Source: Lateolabrax maculatus | Taxonomy: Eukaryota > Chordata > Actinopteri > Acropomatiformes > Lateolabracidae | Assembly: GCA_031216445.1 (NCBI GenBank) | Contig: CM062218.1 | Location: 12,386,001-12,450,000, forward strand | DNA length: 64,000 nt | Direction: 5' to 3' | Shown: piece by piece, positions 54,701-64,000 of the stretch | Layout of the letters: every line of letters starts with the position of its first letter | Numbering within the stretch: position 1 is the stretch's first letter | Translations under genes and position numbers: made by a program | Notes under the pieces: generated by a model | Told to the model about the DNA's origin: nothing | Seen by the model: only the letters and a program-made list of their open reading frames with translations | Databases searched by the model: none

Positions 54701-57405
54701 TTTTTTGGGGGGGGGGAAATGGCGTCTCCTCTAAAATCAAAACAGATACATGACCACGGCTGACATGGGCGAGTGTGTTTACAGTCAGCCAAAGACGGTC
54801 CCGTGCAAATATTTTGTGAGCATTGCAGTGCGCGGCGTTTGTTGACAGTCCCTGTCATGACTCTGAGCGAACGCACTTAATGTTTTTCTTGCAGCAGTGT
54901 CTTGCCGATCTATGAGTAATTGTTTTCGTCTCGCTTCCCTTGTGCTCAAAATATTTCTTGTCAAATTGTGTTGGTTAATACACAGGCTGAATGCCTGACC
55001 TAACAACCCCAGTAACGGCCTCACTAGTCGCTCTGTGTCCCCAAAGCTTTTTATTTTTGGCTTTTGGCATTGCAACTTCAGTTAAGGTTTTACACAGGGA
55101 GTTTTTATTATATTGCAGACATTTGCTTCAGTTGTCCTATTTCTACACTTGTGAAACAAAAGCTGCATAAAGATTTGTCTCTTAATATGCGATCAGGAGA
55201 TTATATATATAACCTATTGATGTATTGATAACTGTTATAATCCAATTTCATACAACAGCCTTGCAAAAACTATTTGTAGAAAGGGATGTCTGTGTTGGAT
55301 GGCATGTACACCACAATATGATATAGTGCAGTACAACGTCATCATAAACTGTGGCTTCAAACGTCAATATAAATCAACACCTCTCCATATAAACATCAAC
55401 GGAAATGTATTTGTATTATTGTCAGCAGGCATAGTTTCTGTCTCCTATATACAGGAGTTATTGGGGGTGCATGGTGAATGTCATATTGGTCGTTGTTTTG
55501 GTCAGGATGATATTCCACAAATCATGCTCAGTAAAAATTTCCCCTGCTAAATCAGACAGACTGCGATTATCTCCTGACAACCGCCATCTATTGTATACAA
55601 ATTAGTCAGCAGTTCAATCCTAAATAAGTTACTAAGATATGCATGAATGCATGGCATGTATCCATACAGAGGTTTTTGCAGTTGTAACATGCGCAAGTAA
55701 TGCGGGTGGGTGAAACTCTTGTGAAAAGCTCTTGAATAGTCTGCTGTGGTTCTGGAATAGGCTTCCTTTGCTTGCTGTAACTGTATGTGGTTGTGGTGTC
55801 CTTCTTTGCCTCTTTCATGACATCGTTCATATAGGCACTGTTTCACAACTGTGGAAAACTTGTCAATGATTACACAATTACATTTAAATTATGTGTGCAT
55901 GTTTGAAGTGCTGTCAACATGGTGTTAATTGGACTTGAAAATGGTTTTACAAATAAATATACAAATTAATTTACTTTTTCATAACTTAAAGACAGAAACT
56001 AAGTGGAATTATTATACACATTGTAATTATATTTTGTTCACATTGTAATGTATTCAATGTATAATTTGGATGTAAACTTATGTATTGTTTTTAAAGGTGA
56101 AATTCATAACTTTCACACATTGTATCCTTTTGCAGTGACAAAAAGTTTTTAAGAAAAGTGTAGAAGCCTGCTGGTTATTTGAAATGGCTCGTGGAAAACT
56201 TGTTAAGGGCATGACGGAAAAAAAATGTGATGATACTGGGCTAGAGCTTGATTTTTACATGTGAAAGTATGGGTGTAAAATGCCTCACTTTCGATGCACT
56301 GGCTCTGTTTGAGTTGACTTGATTGTCATTGTCAGTCAGGACAAGACTGTCAAAATGCATTATTAACAGAATAAAGAGCATCACTAACCACAGTGAAGGT
56401 GCTGGCTAAACTTTTTTTTTATGATACTCCACTACATAGATATATTAGAAAATTTAACACTAAGGTGCATAAGGTAGAGCCTCCATAGTAATTACTTCTA
56501 TTCGTTCTATAAGTCTATTTATCAGTCCAGCTCTAGTTTGTATGATTGGAATTTATTTTAATTTATTTTAGTGTTCTGATTGTGTTGCGTGATCTTATTC
56601 TTAATAAGGGGAAATGCACTTTTCTTACTTGTCAAATTACATGTGAAAACTAAAACATTGTTCTACTCTTGTTTAGTCTTGTTAAACAGCATCAAAGGGG
56701 TTAATGTTTGCATTCTGCTCTCCTAGTATTCTTCAGAGTTCTAGAAATGCCTAATATCACATGTTCATTAAGACAAGCCAGTAAAAATGTTACGGCTTAG
56801 ACTTGTATTTTGCACAGTTAAAGTAACATAGTCTGCACCCTGTTCACTTACACAGAAGTAGATCAGTCTTGCTTCTTTCTTTCCAGTGTTAAAAGTTTAT
56901 TTTTATGCATTTTTTACGTATTTGACCTATTGGCCGATCCAGTCCTATACCTCTTAATTAAATTCAATAAATGTTTAATAAAATTCCCTTTAAAGATCAC
57001 CTTTTACTTAGAACCATCACAAACTGCCCACACAAAACTATTGCTGTAAGTAGGTTTTATTTTTTCCACGTTTTGCACACAGTAATACTGTAATTCTGTG
57101 TGTCATATAGGAAACCAAATGTTTTGTTCTATTTTGAGCACTGTAGAGTCCCTCATCTTATCAAAACAAAGAAAAAAAAGCATCTTATTCGAATAACTGT
57201 TCATAGCTCTAAGAGTCAAAAATCTCAGCTGTAGACACTATTACTGTTGGTTGGTATCACACAAATATTGCACTGTACATACCATTTTGGAGCATATTTC
57301 ATTCAGTGTAAGCAGATATGTTTTTGGTATGTTTATATTGAGCAAAGTTTAACACATCTGTATGATAGCCAGTTAACCTATTTCTTGTCTCGCTTTTTAC
57401 AATAG
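54151..57405 (+). other. rab5a intron 1
   Basis: The GC-rich start (the CpG island continues to about 54700) gives way to AT-rich intron. No exon or recognised repeat was found; it ends CGCTTTTTACAATAG. Confidence 0.6.
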
Positions 57406-57458
57406 AAGTCCTGATAGTGAGGTTTGGCACACAGGACACCGGGGGATCTGACTAGGTC

Positions 57459-57624
57459 ATGGCCAATCGGGGAGGAGCTACAAGACCCAATGGACCCAAT
57501 GCAGGGAACAAGATCTGTCAGTTTAAACTGGTGCTGTTGGGGGAGTCAGCTGTTGGGAAGTCCAGCTTAGTGCTCCGGTTCGTCAAGGGTCAGTTCCACG
57601 AATTCCAGGAGAGCACAATAGGAG
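57459..57624 (+). CDS. rab5a: rab5a coding exon 1 (start, P-loop)
   Basis: The exon begins at 57406 (53 nt of 5' UTR), ATG at 57459. It encodes the N-terminus and P-loop up to ESTIG; donor GTGAGC. Confidence 0.97.
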
Positions 57625-57888
57625 GTGAGCTTCACGTCAGCAGACCAGGCTATTTCTCAAGAGCTGCTAGATGGATGTAGATCAAACTGGTATATTTGTG
57701 TCTGCTTTTGCCAGATTGTAAGTAAAAATAATTTGCAGAAGTTAACCATGTTATTTTGTAGTTAGTTAGTTATCATTGCCACATTCATAAAGTGAAAGTT
57801 GAATTGAGTTACAAAATCATAAACTTACAACAAACATATGTCACTTTTACACATAATTTTACTAATTTTACTTAATTATTTTGTTTTG

Positions 57889-57926
<38 letters not shown>

Positions 57927-59171
57927 AAAAAGGTTTGTTTTGGTGCGGATTTTGATTATCTAATGCTGACTCCCCCCTCTTCTTATCCTTTCCTTTCAGC
58001 TGCCTTTCTCACCCAGACAGTGTGTCTAGATGACACAACAGTGAAGTTTGAAATCTGGGACACTGCAGGTCAGGAGCGTTACCACAGCTTGGCACCCATG
58101 TATTACAGAGGAGCGCAGGCCGCCATCGTGGTCTACGACATCACAAACGAGGTACGTTTATTCACCCTTGAATACATTCCCACAGTTTTCCCAACATTAC
58201 TCTCACATTAAGTTGTACCAATGATACTTTCCATATTCATGCCTTCAAGATGCAGCCAGATCACTTCATGTGTACAGTGTAGTTAAAATACAGCTGGTAG
58301 CTTATATGAAATCTATCTTTTGAAGTTACTGATCACATGGAAGTATTGACAGATGGCACTATGTATTTTATTTATTTATTTCTATTTGCAGGAGTCCTTT
58401 GCACGGGCAAAGAACTGGGTGAAGGAGCTTCAAAGACAAGCTAGCCCTAATATAGTCATCGCTCTGTCAGGCAACAAGGCTGACCTAGCCAGCAAGAGAG
58501 CTGTCGACTTCCAGGTCAGAGCACACAAACCGGGTCTTGACAGTCAGTCTTATAGTTTGCATTTCCTGTGAATACCCATCTCCTACTTGTAGTGGGTATC
58601 TTTGTGATTTTGTTATGTGTGATTACATTCAGAACATACATTCCCATATACGTCCCAATACCACCACACCTAATTGTTTTTTCTTGTCCCTGAATGCATG
58701 CATGTGCGAGAATGCATTGAAAACTCGTGGTGTTTACGTTGTGTTGACAGGACGCCCAGTCCTACGCAGATGACAACAGCTTACTTTTCATGGAGACGTC
58801 GGCCAAGACATCTATGAATGTGAATGAGATATTTATGGCTATTGGTAGGTAATTTGACACTTTATTCACAGATTTTGGCATTGCATTTGTAGAGTGGTAA
58901 TCAAAGCCAAATTGATAAATCTTACTAGTGTATGTCTAAGTAATTGTAGGGAGGGTTGAGGTTGGGTTATTTAAGTTATTTAATTTGCAACTTCTGCACC
59001 CCGCAAATGAGAAGCTGCAGTTTCTTTTATTGTTGTTTGTTTTTTTTTCCCCCTTCAGCAAAGAGATTGCCGAAGAGTGCGCCTCAGGCTGCACCTAATA
59101 GCGGGCGGAACCGGGGGGTGGACCTGACAGAAGCTGCCCAGCCAGCCAAGGCTCCATGCTGCAGTAACTAA
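57459..59171 (+). CDS. rab5a: rab5a, early-endosome Rab GTPase, complete
   Basis: Five coding exons (57459-57624, 58000-58151, 58392-58514, 58751-58844, 59059-59171) encode 215 aa, the length of human RAB5A. Nucleotide-binding motifs are intact: P-loop GESAVGKS at 28-35, Thr60 region of switch I, WDTAGQ with Gln80, NKAD at 134-137, ETSAK at 162-166, and the C-terminal CCSN, whose Cys212/213 are geranylgeranylated in the family. FHEFQES, ITNEESFARA and ALSGNKAD favour Rab5a over Rab5b/c. Numbering is +1 to human in the G domain because of an extra Gly near the N-terminus. Known role: controls homotypic fusion and motor recruitment of early endosomes through EEA1, rabaptin and VPS34. Which teleost duplicate (aa/ab) it is cannot be decided here. 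Confidence 0.97.
57890..57920. repeat. (TG)n microsatellite in a rab5a intron
   Basis: About 15 TG units ahead of the switch-region exon; the spurious CVCVCV frame in front of the exon comes from it. Confidence 0.95.
58000..58151 (+). CDS. rab5a: rab5a coding exon 2 (switch I/II)
   Basis: Acceptor TCCTTTCAG, donor GTACGT. It encodes AAFLTQTVCLDDTTVKFEIW, DTAGQERYHSLAPMYYRGAQ and up to DITNE. Confidence 0.97.
58392..58514 (+). CDS. rab5a: rab5a coding exon 3 (NKxD)
   Basis: Acceptor TATTTGCAG, donor GTCAGA. It encodes ESFARAKNWVKELQRQASPN through RAVDFQ, including NKAD. Confidence 0.97.
58751..58844 (+). CDS. rab5a: rab5a coding exon 4 (ETSAK)
   Basis: Acceptor GTTGACAG, donor GTAGGT. It encodes DAQSYADDNSLLFMETSAKT to FMAI. 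Asp148 replaces the Glu of human RAB5A. Confidence 0.97.
59059..59171 (+). CDS. rab5a: rab5a coding exon 5 (hypervariable tail, CCSN, stop)
   Basis: Acceptor CCCCCTTCAG, stop TAA at 59169-59171. It encodes AKRLPKSAPQAAPNSGRNRG, then VDLTEAAQPAKAPCCSN. The tail differs most from human, as expected. Confidence 0.97.
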
Positions 59172-60644
59172 CGAGAAGACCCCCCCCCATCCACCCTGTA
59201 TAGCAGTAACTACTGCGGCCGATGCCCCCCGAATGCCACTGCGGTTACTAATGCAATGTGTTGTACTCTTCTCTCCGATTCTCTCATTTGCGAACAAGAA
59301 AAGATACCCTGTGCCCCCCTTCTTTTTGCAGTAATGAAGTCATTGCCATTACACTGATCTCTCCACATGGCTTTGCCTCTTTTCCTCCATCATGGTTCTG
59401 CTGCTACCTGGTTAAGCCTCCAACCATCCTTTCCTACCTTCTGCCATCCAGCTTGTTACATCTGTCAGTTGTTATTGATAGATTAATGATAGCAGATATT
59501 ATATTATTGCACCCTGCCTTCCATCATCTTCCTTCCAACGTGTAGATACTGTACGAGTTTCATTTAGAGGAAGTGGTCACTTCCCTTTTTTGTGATAGCT
59601 TAAAACTTTATTACTGCATTTCTACTACCAGTCTTGTTTTTGTTCATTTTTTGATCATTTTGTCAATTATCATTGCCATAATTCAAAATTATGGCCGCAC
59701 ATACTATACTAACATGGCCTAAAATAGAGAAATAAAAAACTGTGTTTTACTTTTTGTCTGAAGTAGAACAGAAAAACTGTCTATTAGAGAAGTGGAATGT
59801 ATTCTTATGAATCTGAGAAAGAGGAAAGGTGGAGCAAGAGAGGAGCCCCAAGCTTCACACCTCTCTTGTCACTGAGGACTCTTTTATCTTAAAATTTAAA
59901 AACATTTGTTAACTCTTGTCTTTTTAGATTATCTCTCTCTGTTTCCCTCTGCCTGCCCATACTATCTCCTTTCCCTCACTAAACCCAAAGTAGCACTAGT
60001 GTACATTCTCTTCTACCACCTTAAGGCTCTATTGTGGGGCCTGCTTCTAGCTGTCCTTAGTGGCATTGTGCAATGTTTCACAGTATTTACTCTGTGACTT
60101 AAGTGTCTGCACGGACCAATGCAGCACAGCAAATACCCCGGTTCCACCCAGCTTTCTCCACAACAAGTCGCAGGGGCCTCTGAGGTACACATCAGGGTCA
60201 CCAGCTCCCCATCTCCTGATGCAGTGTCCTTTCATAAATATTGTGTAGACCATCCCTTTGTGGTTATACTCGGTTCTCTTGGTTTCTGTCTTTGGATGAT
60301 TTTGTTAATGCAGAATACCTTTTCCATTGTGTTGATGTTGCTGGACCGCTGTTGGGTTTGCACCTGACAAAAACGCGAAGGTGACGGTAGCGAGTTGGGA
60401 GTTGCAATATGTAAGGCTTGTCATCTCCTCTTGATTAGGAAGTGCTTTAGACACAGCCATGCATCCGTGTGAACAAACTGGGCCCGGTCTGGCTGGCTGG
60501 TGACAGATTTCATCCATAGACTCACTCACACGTGCCCATTTCTCTGTGTGTGTTTGAACACACATTTGCACATGAACACACAGACATTACATTGACTTCG
60601 TCCCTCTGAACCCTGTCAGACCTAAACATCATTGTACATAAGCA

Positions 60645-60665
60645 CACACACACACACACACACAC
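60645..60665. repeat. (CA)n microsatellite in the rab5a 3' UTR
   Basis: About ten CA units. Confidence 0.9.
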
Positions 60666-61592
60666 CGTCTGTTACACATTTCCCTCACCTATGTTGAGCG
60701 TACACTGTTTTTTCCCGTCCCCCCACTTTACATTGTTAAATACAGTGACACATGCACACACACACACACATATATATATACATATACATACCATATACAT
60801 ACAGCACCTCTGGTCATAACTCTTTTTACAGGTCTGTCTTACTCATGCCTTGCACTAATGATGCTCATGAATATATCTTGTCATAATTGCAGCCAGTGTG
60901 ATATAAATATATATATAAATATAAATATATAAATAATATACTGTAAATAGGGTGTTGCAGTGTAGTCTACCTTTTTTTTGATTTACCGGTGACAGGACTA
61001 ATGCTTGCAAGGGAGTTGTCTAGATAATCATGAAAAACTGTACAGTTAGCAGAAAAAACAGCTACAATCTGGGTTTGGAATTTTGTTGCTGTTCCTTTTT
61101 TCACACAAATGGTTAAATTATAATCAGTGGTGGTCTTTATAAATGTATGTAGTGTTATTAACAAAAAAGAAATTGCATTTATTTAGTTGTCTGTCTTGTA
61201 CCTTTTCTCAAAAGAAAAAAATAATATCCAGACATCTTGGTTTCTATTTTTTAACATTATCTCTTTCTTGCATTTCACTAATTCTTTTTTAGTGGTATCA
61301 GGCTACGATGCCTTGCCCAGTGCTCCTCCCTGTAAGTAAACCTGAACTTCCAGAGGAGTCAGACACAATACAAAACAGTTTGATTAACCAACAGTCTCCA
61401 TAACATCTCAGTAACCTTGTGAAGATATTGTAGGAACAGTGTAACAACTATCAGCTGGCACGATGGTGATTCATGAATAAGTGAATTAACACATAATAAG
61501 GATGTAAATTGTATGTTTTTTGCCGTGAGCACTTAATTGCAGCTGAAAAAATTTAAATGCAAGCATTTTACAGTACTGTTATGTAATGACCA

Positions 61593-61610
61593 AATAAATA
61601 CTGAAATAAA
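61593..61610 (+). terminator. tandem AATAAA, candidate distal poly(A) signal of rab5a
   Basis: Two AATAAA hexamers 12 nt apart, followed by a GTGTGTGG-rich stretch at 61640-61665 that could serve as the downstream element. Confidence 0.55.
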
Positions 61611-61630
61611 TTTGATCATTTATTATTGTA

Positions 61631-62200
61631 ATCAGGCTGTGTGTGGGTGTGTGTGTGTGTGTGAGTGAGAACATGGTGGCATTTTCTCAAGGACCTCCCA
61701 CAGATAGTGATTTGTTTTTCATCTCAACAGTTTTTCTGTCACTTTGGTTAAAATAGATTATGACTTACAGTTTACAGTCACCCGGACCTGGCAACATTAT
61801 TTTTTCTTTGCCCGTCTCTGATCTTTTTACCTGACAATTTTTCTTTTATGTCTAAATTTATGTCTATTTGATTGATGCTTTATTTCGTTGAGCATGTAAA
61901 CTAATTTTTCTTCTATGACATTTTTTTTTATTTCTATATTTTTAATGTTATAATGTGACATTCATTTTAATGCGGTCCATAAAAATGTTGACAAGTGATA
62001 TTAATCCCGCTAATTCTTCATGGAACCACCACGAGTCACCAGTAACCGCGCTGAGAGAAACAAGCCACGCTGTTTCCACTGCATTTGACCTTGAAATTTT
62101 GCTACAAATGGTTGCATTTTGTGACCTCTCTTCTCCCGAATTGGAGTGGAATTGGCCTATCCCATTTGAGTCCCCTAGCGGAGGAAAATGGGCCTACAGT
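61631..62200. other. short rab5a-kat2b spacer
   Basis: AT-rich until about 62000, then rising G+C into the kat2b promoter. No separate feature is seen. Confidence 0.6.
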
Positions 62201-63240
62201 GAGAAATTGAAAATAAGGATGAGCGCCATGTCTGATCCTCCGCTTGTGGAATAGAGCGGACGGCACAGCGAATATTTCCCGGGCCCGGGGGTCCCGTCGG
62301 GGTTCGGTGTGAATCATGGCCGACAGCGCTGGGATTCAGCAGGGTTCGCCGGCCATCGGGGCCGCGGGCTCGGTGCCGGCCGCTCCTGGAGCCGGGGGGA
62401 CGGAGGGCTCCGGCGCCGCTGGAGGATCCGCACGCATCGCCGTGAAGAAGGCGCAACTCCGCTCCTCACCTCGGCCGAAGAAACTGGAAAAACTCGGAGT
62501 GTATTCATCCTGCAAAGTACGCTACGTTTTGCAGATGGCCGACTTTGTAAACACGGCGGTTCTGGAGAGGGGGGGTGGGGAGGGGGGGTGTGGGCTCGTT
62601 CGTATTTAATGCTATTTCCTGGGCTCGGTTGCAATAGTTTACAAAATGCAAGCGCAGCAAAGGAAGCCATTGCCGCACTTCATCTTTTTTTCTTTTTTTT
62701 TTTTTCATTTTGCATGCACGAGCCAATCATTAAAAAAAAAAAAAGAAAGAAAGAAAAAAAAAAGAAAAGCGCCACGGATAATAAAATTAATCAGAGCGTC
62801 ATTGTTCCTGCATGACTTCTCAGCGGAGGCCTCTCCAGCTGCAAGCCGCCCGCTGCTTGCACAACGTTACTATGTCTCTGTCTAGGTGGGGGGTTGGTGA
62901 ACGTAAACATTGGCGCTGGCACTCGGGAGGATCTGGCTGTGTGCACGGGGCTTGCACCCTCAGCGTCCGTGCGCGGGTCCGACGCTTTCCGCGGTGGGGG
63001 GGGGGAGAAAACGTCCCAACGCACGGCGGTGCACGGGCAAAGGATTTTATCGGGTTTATATCCGTGCGTGATCCGCAGAGAGGGACGGGGTCTTTGTTTT
63101 GACAGGGTGACAGCTGCCGGGAGGGGGGGGGGGCGGAGTTTGTTGTTGTTCCGAGGCGCATGCTCAGTGCGGCTGCTCCAGCTGGCGGTGACAGGCCTCC
63201 TCGCCCCCAGTCAGTCATAACAAATCTCCATTAACCTGAG
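62200..63240 (+). promoter_or_regulatory. kat2b CpG-rich promoter and 5' intron
   Basis: G+C- and CpG-rich around the ATG and again at 62800-63200. GGCGCATGCTC (core 63156-63163) matches an NRF1-type site in intron 1. TSS not determinable. Confidence 0.55.
62316..62516 (+). CDS. kat2b: kat2b exon 1 coding part
   Basis: ATG at 62316 (gaatcATGG) opens 67 codons ending LGVYSSCK; donor GTACGC. Longer overlapping frames here are GC-rich shadows. Confidence 0.93.
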
Positions 63241-64000
63241 CGGCACTGTCGGGTTTTGAAAATGTGTGCGTGTGTGTGTGTGCTGCTGTGGCCCATTACT
63301 TTTTGAAATGTTTAGTGCCTGTGGTGGTCAGTACAGTACAGCCTACTTTTATGGCACTGATGTGATGAAAAAGCAGATCAAACTCCAATGACAGTAACAG
63401 CCATGAAGCATCATAACCAAGTTTACAAACAACACATCATTTCATTTCAGAAAACAAGTCATCTATGCTCGTTTGCCAATAAAACCCGAATGTGTCTGTT
63501 GCTACTCACTGTGACAGTTTGAGTGTGAATCTGTGTTGCACAGATTGAAATGGTGGTTCATTTGATATAAAGTGGATTTACCTTCATCTTTATTTCTGCT
63601 TGTACTAATTTAAACTCTTTTTTTTTTTTTTTTTCCTAGGCTGAGGGAGCCTGTAAGTGCAATGGCTGGAAGAGTCAGAACCCCCCTCCGACACCCCCAC
63701 AAACTGACCAGCAGACCAGCACAGTCAACCTGCAGGAGCCCTGCCGAAGCTGCTCTCACACCCTGGGTATGTCAGCAGGTCTAGGAAAGAGGCTACAGCT
63801 TATAATGATGCTACACATGTAGTGCCATTGATGAAACTAACTTTAACTTTTACAATAATGACCTTCAGTGTTACAACCTTTTAAATGTTAATTTTTTTTC
63901 TTCCTAGGTGATCATGTGACCCATTTAGAAAATGTTTCTGAGGAGGAAATGAACAGACTCCTAGGTATTGTCCTGGATGTGGAGTATCTCTACACATGTG
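62316..64000 (+). CDS. kat2b: kat2b (PCAF) lysine acetyltransferase, first three exons, 3' partial
   Basis: Exons 62316-62516, 63640-63766 and 63908 to at least 64000 join in frame. The Gly/Ala-rich N-terminus (shorter than human) is followed by SARIAVKKAQLRSSPRPKKL, EKLGVYSSCK, EGACKCNGWKSQNPPP, CRSCSHTL and HLENVSEEEMNRLLGIVLDV, matching the start of the PCAF homology domain. GVYSSCK, EEEMNRLLG and VLDVEYL favour KAT2B over KAT2A (GCN5). The acetyltransferase domain and bromodomain lie beyond the window. Known role: SAGA/ATAC-type histone H3 acetylation and coactivation in the nucleus. Next to rab5a as in human 3p24. Confidence 0.95.
63640..63766 (+). CDS. kat2b: kat2b exon 2
   Basis: A long poly(T) tract and CCTAG acceptor, donor GTATGT. 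It encodes AEGACKCNGWKSQNPPPTPP to CRSCSHTL, with the conserved CKCNGW and CRSC cysteines. Confidence 0.95.
63908..64000 (+). CDS. kat2b: kat2b exon 3, cut by the window edge
   Basis: Acceptor TTCTTCCTAG. It encodes DHVTHLENVSEEEMNRLLGI then VLDVEYLYTC, and the frame is still open at 64000. Confidence 0.95.

Larger units (their letters stand above)
59172..61630 (+). other. rab5a: rab5a 3' untranslated region (inferred extent)
   Basis: No further coding. AATAAA at 59731-59736 is a possible proximal poly(A) signal, and tandem AATAAA at 61593-61598 and 61605-61610 the likely distal one. Contains CA repeats at 60645-60665 and 60756-60770 and a TA-rich stretch to about 60790. Confidence 0.6.

Noticed and set aside
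62309..62815. 168-codon plus-strand frame over kat2b exon 1
   Set aside because: Shifted frame; the true kat2b frame starts at 62316 and matches PCAF.

Overview
The window is nuclear DNA from a vertebrate, almost certainly a teleost fish. It holds multi-exon genes with GT-AG introns and vertebrate-type proteins, long AT-rich introns and intergenic DNA, abundant dinucleotide microsatellites, and several dispersed repeats I recognise as typical of ray-finned (probably percomorph) fish. Five protein genes can be reconstructed exon by exon from reading-frame continuity, splice sites and recalled human orthologues. There are no bacterial features, CRISPR arrays, tRNA or rRNA genes, or intact viral genes.

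Layout. (1) 1-25,110, plus strand: runx1t1 (MTG8/ETO), a transcriptional corepressor. Ten exons (2,086-21,023) encode 585 aa from an internal ATG, followed by a ~4 kb 3' UTR. The 5' end of the gene lies upstream of the window. (2) 25,110-45,470: about 20 kb of intergenic DNA with at least four old dispersed repeats, many microsatellites and stretches that look like conserved regulatory DNA. (3) 45,470-47,760, minus strand: lrrc69, complete in 8 exons (343 aa), with an X-box-like site just upstream. (4) 49,241-52,750, minus strand: otud6b, a deubiquitinase of the OTU family, complete in 8 exons (306 aa). (5) 53,880-61,630, plus strand: rab5a, the early-endosome GTPase, with an untranslated first exon in a CpG-rich promoter, 5 coding exons (215 aa) and a ~2.4 kb 3' UTR. 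(6) 62,200-64,000, plus strand: the first three exons of kat2b (PCAF acetyltransferase), running off the right edge.

The genes are not a pathway; they are two conserved synteny blocks. runx1t1-lrrc69-otud6b reproduces the order and relative orientation of human 8q21.3, but without SLC26A7, which lies between RUNX1T1 and LRRC69 in human. rab5a-kat2b reproduces a human 3p24 neighbour pair. The join between the two blocks falls in the ~1.2 kb between the divergent otud6b and rab5a promoters.

I found no new molecular system. The observations most worth checking are the missing slc26a7, an in-frame 42-nt tandem splice acceptor in runx1t1, an X-box plus CRE at the lrrc69 promoter, the conserved cysteine-bearing C-terminus of lrrc69 that only appears once its last exon is joined, an orphan exon-like stretch at 43,838-43,903, and candidate conserved noncoding elements around runx1t1.
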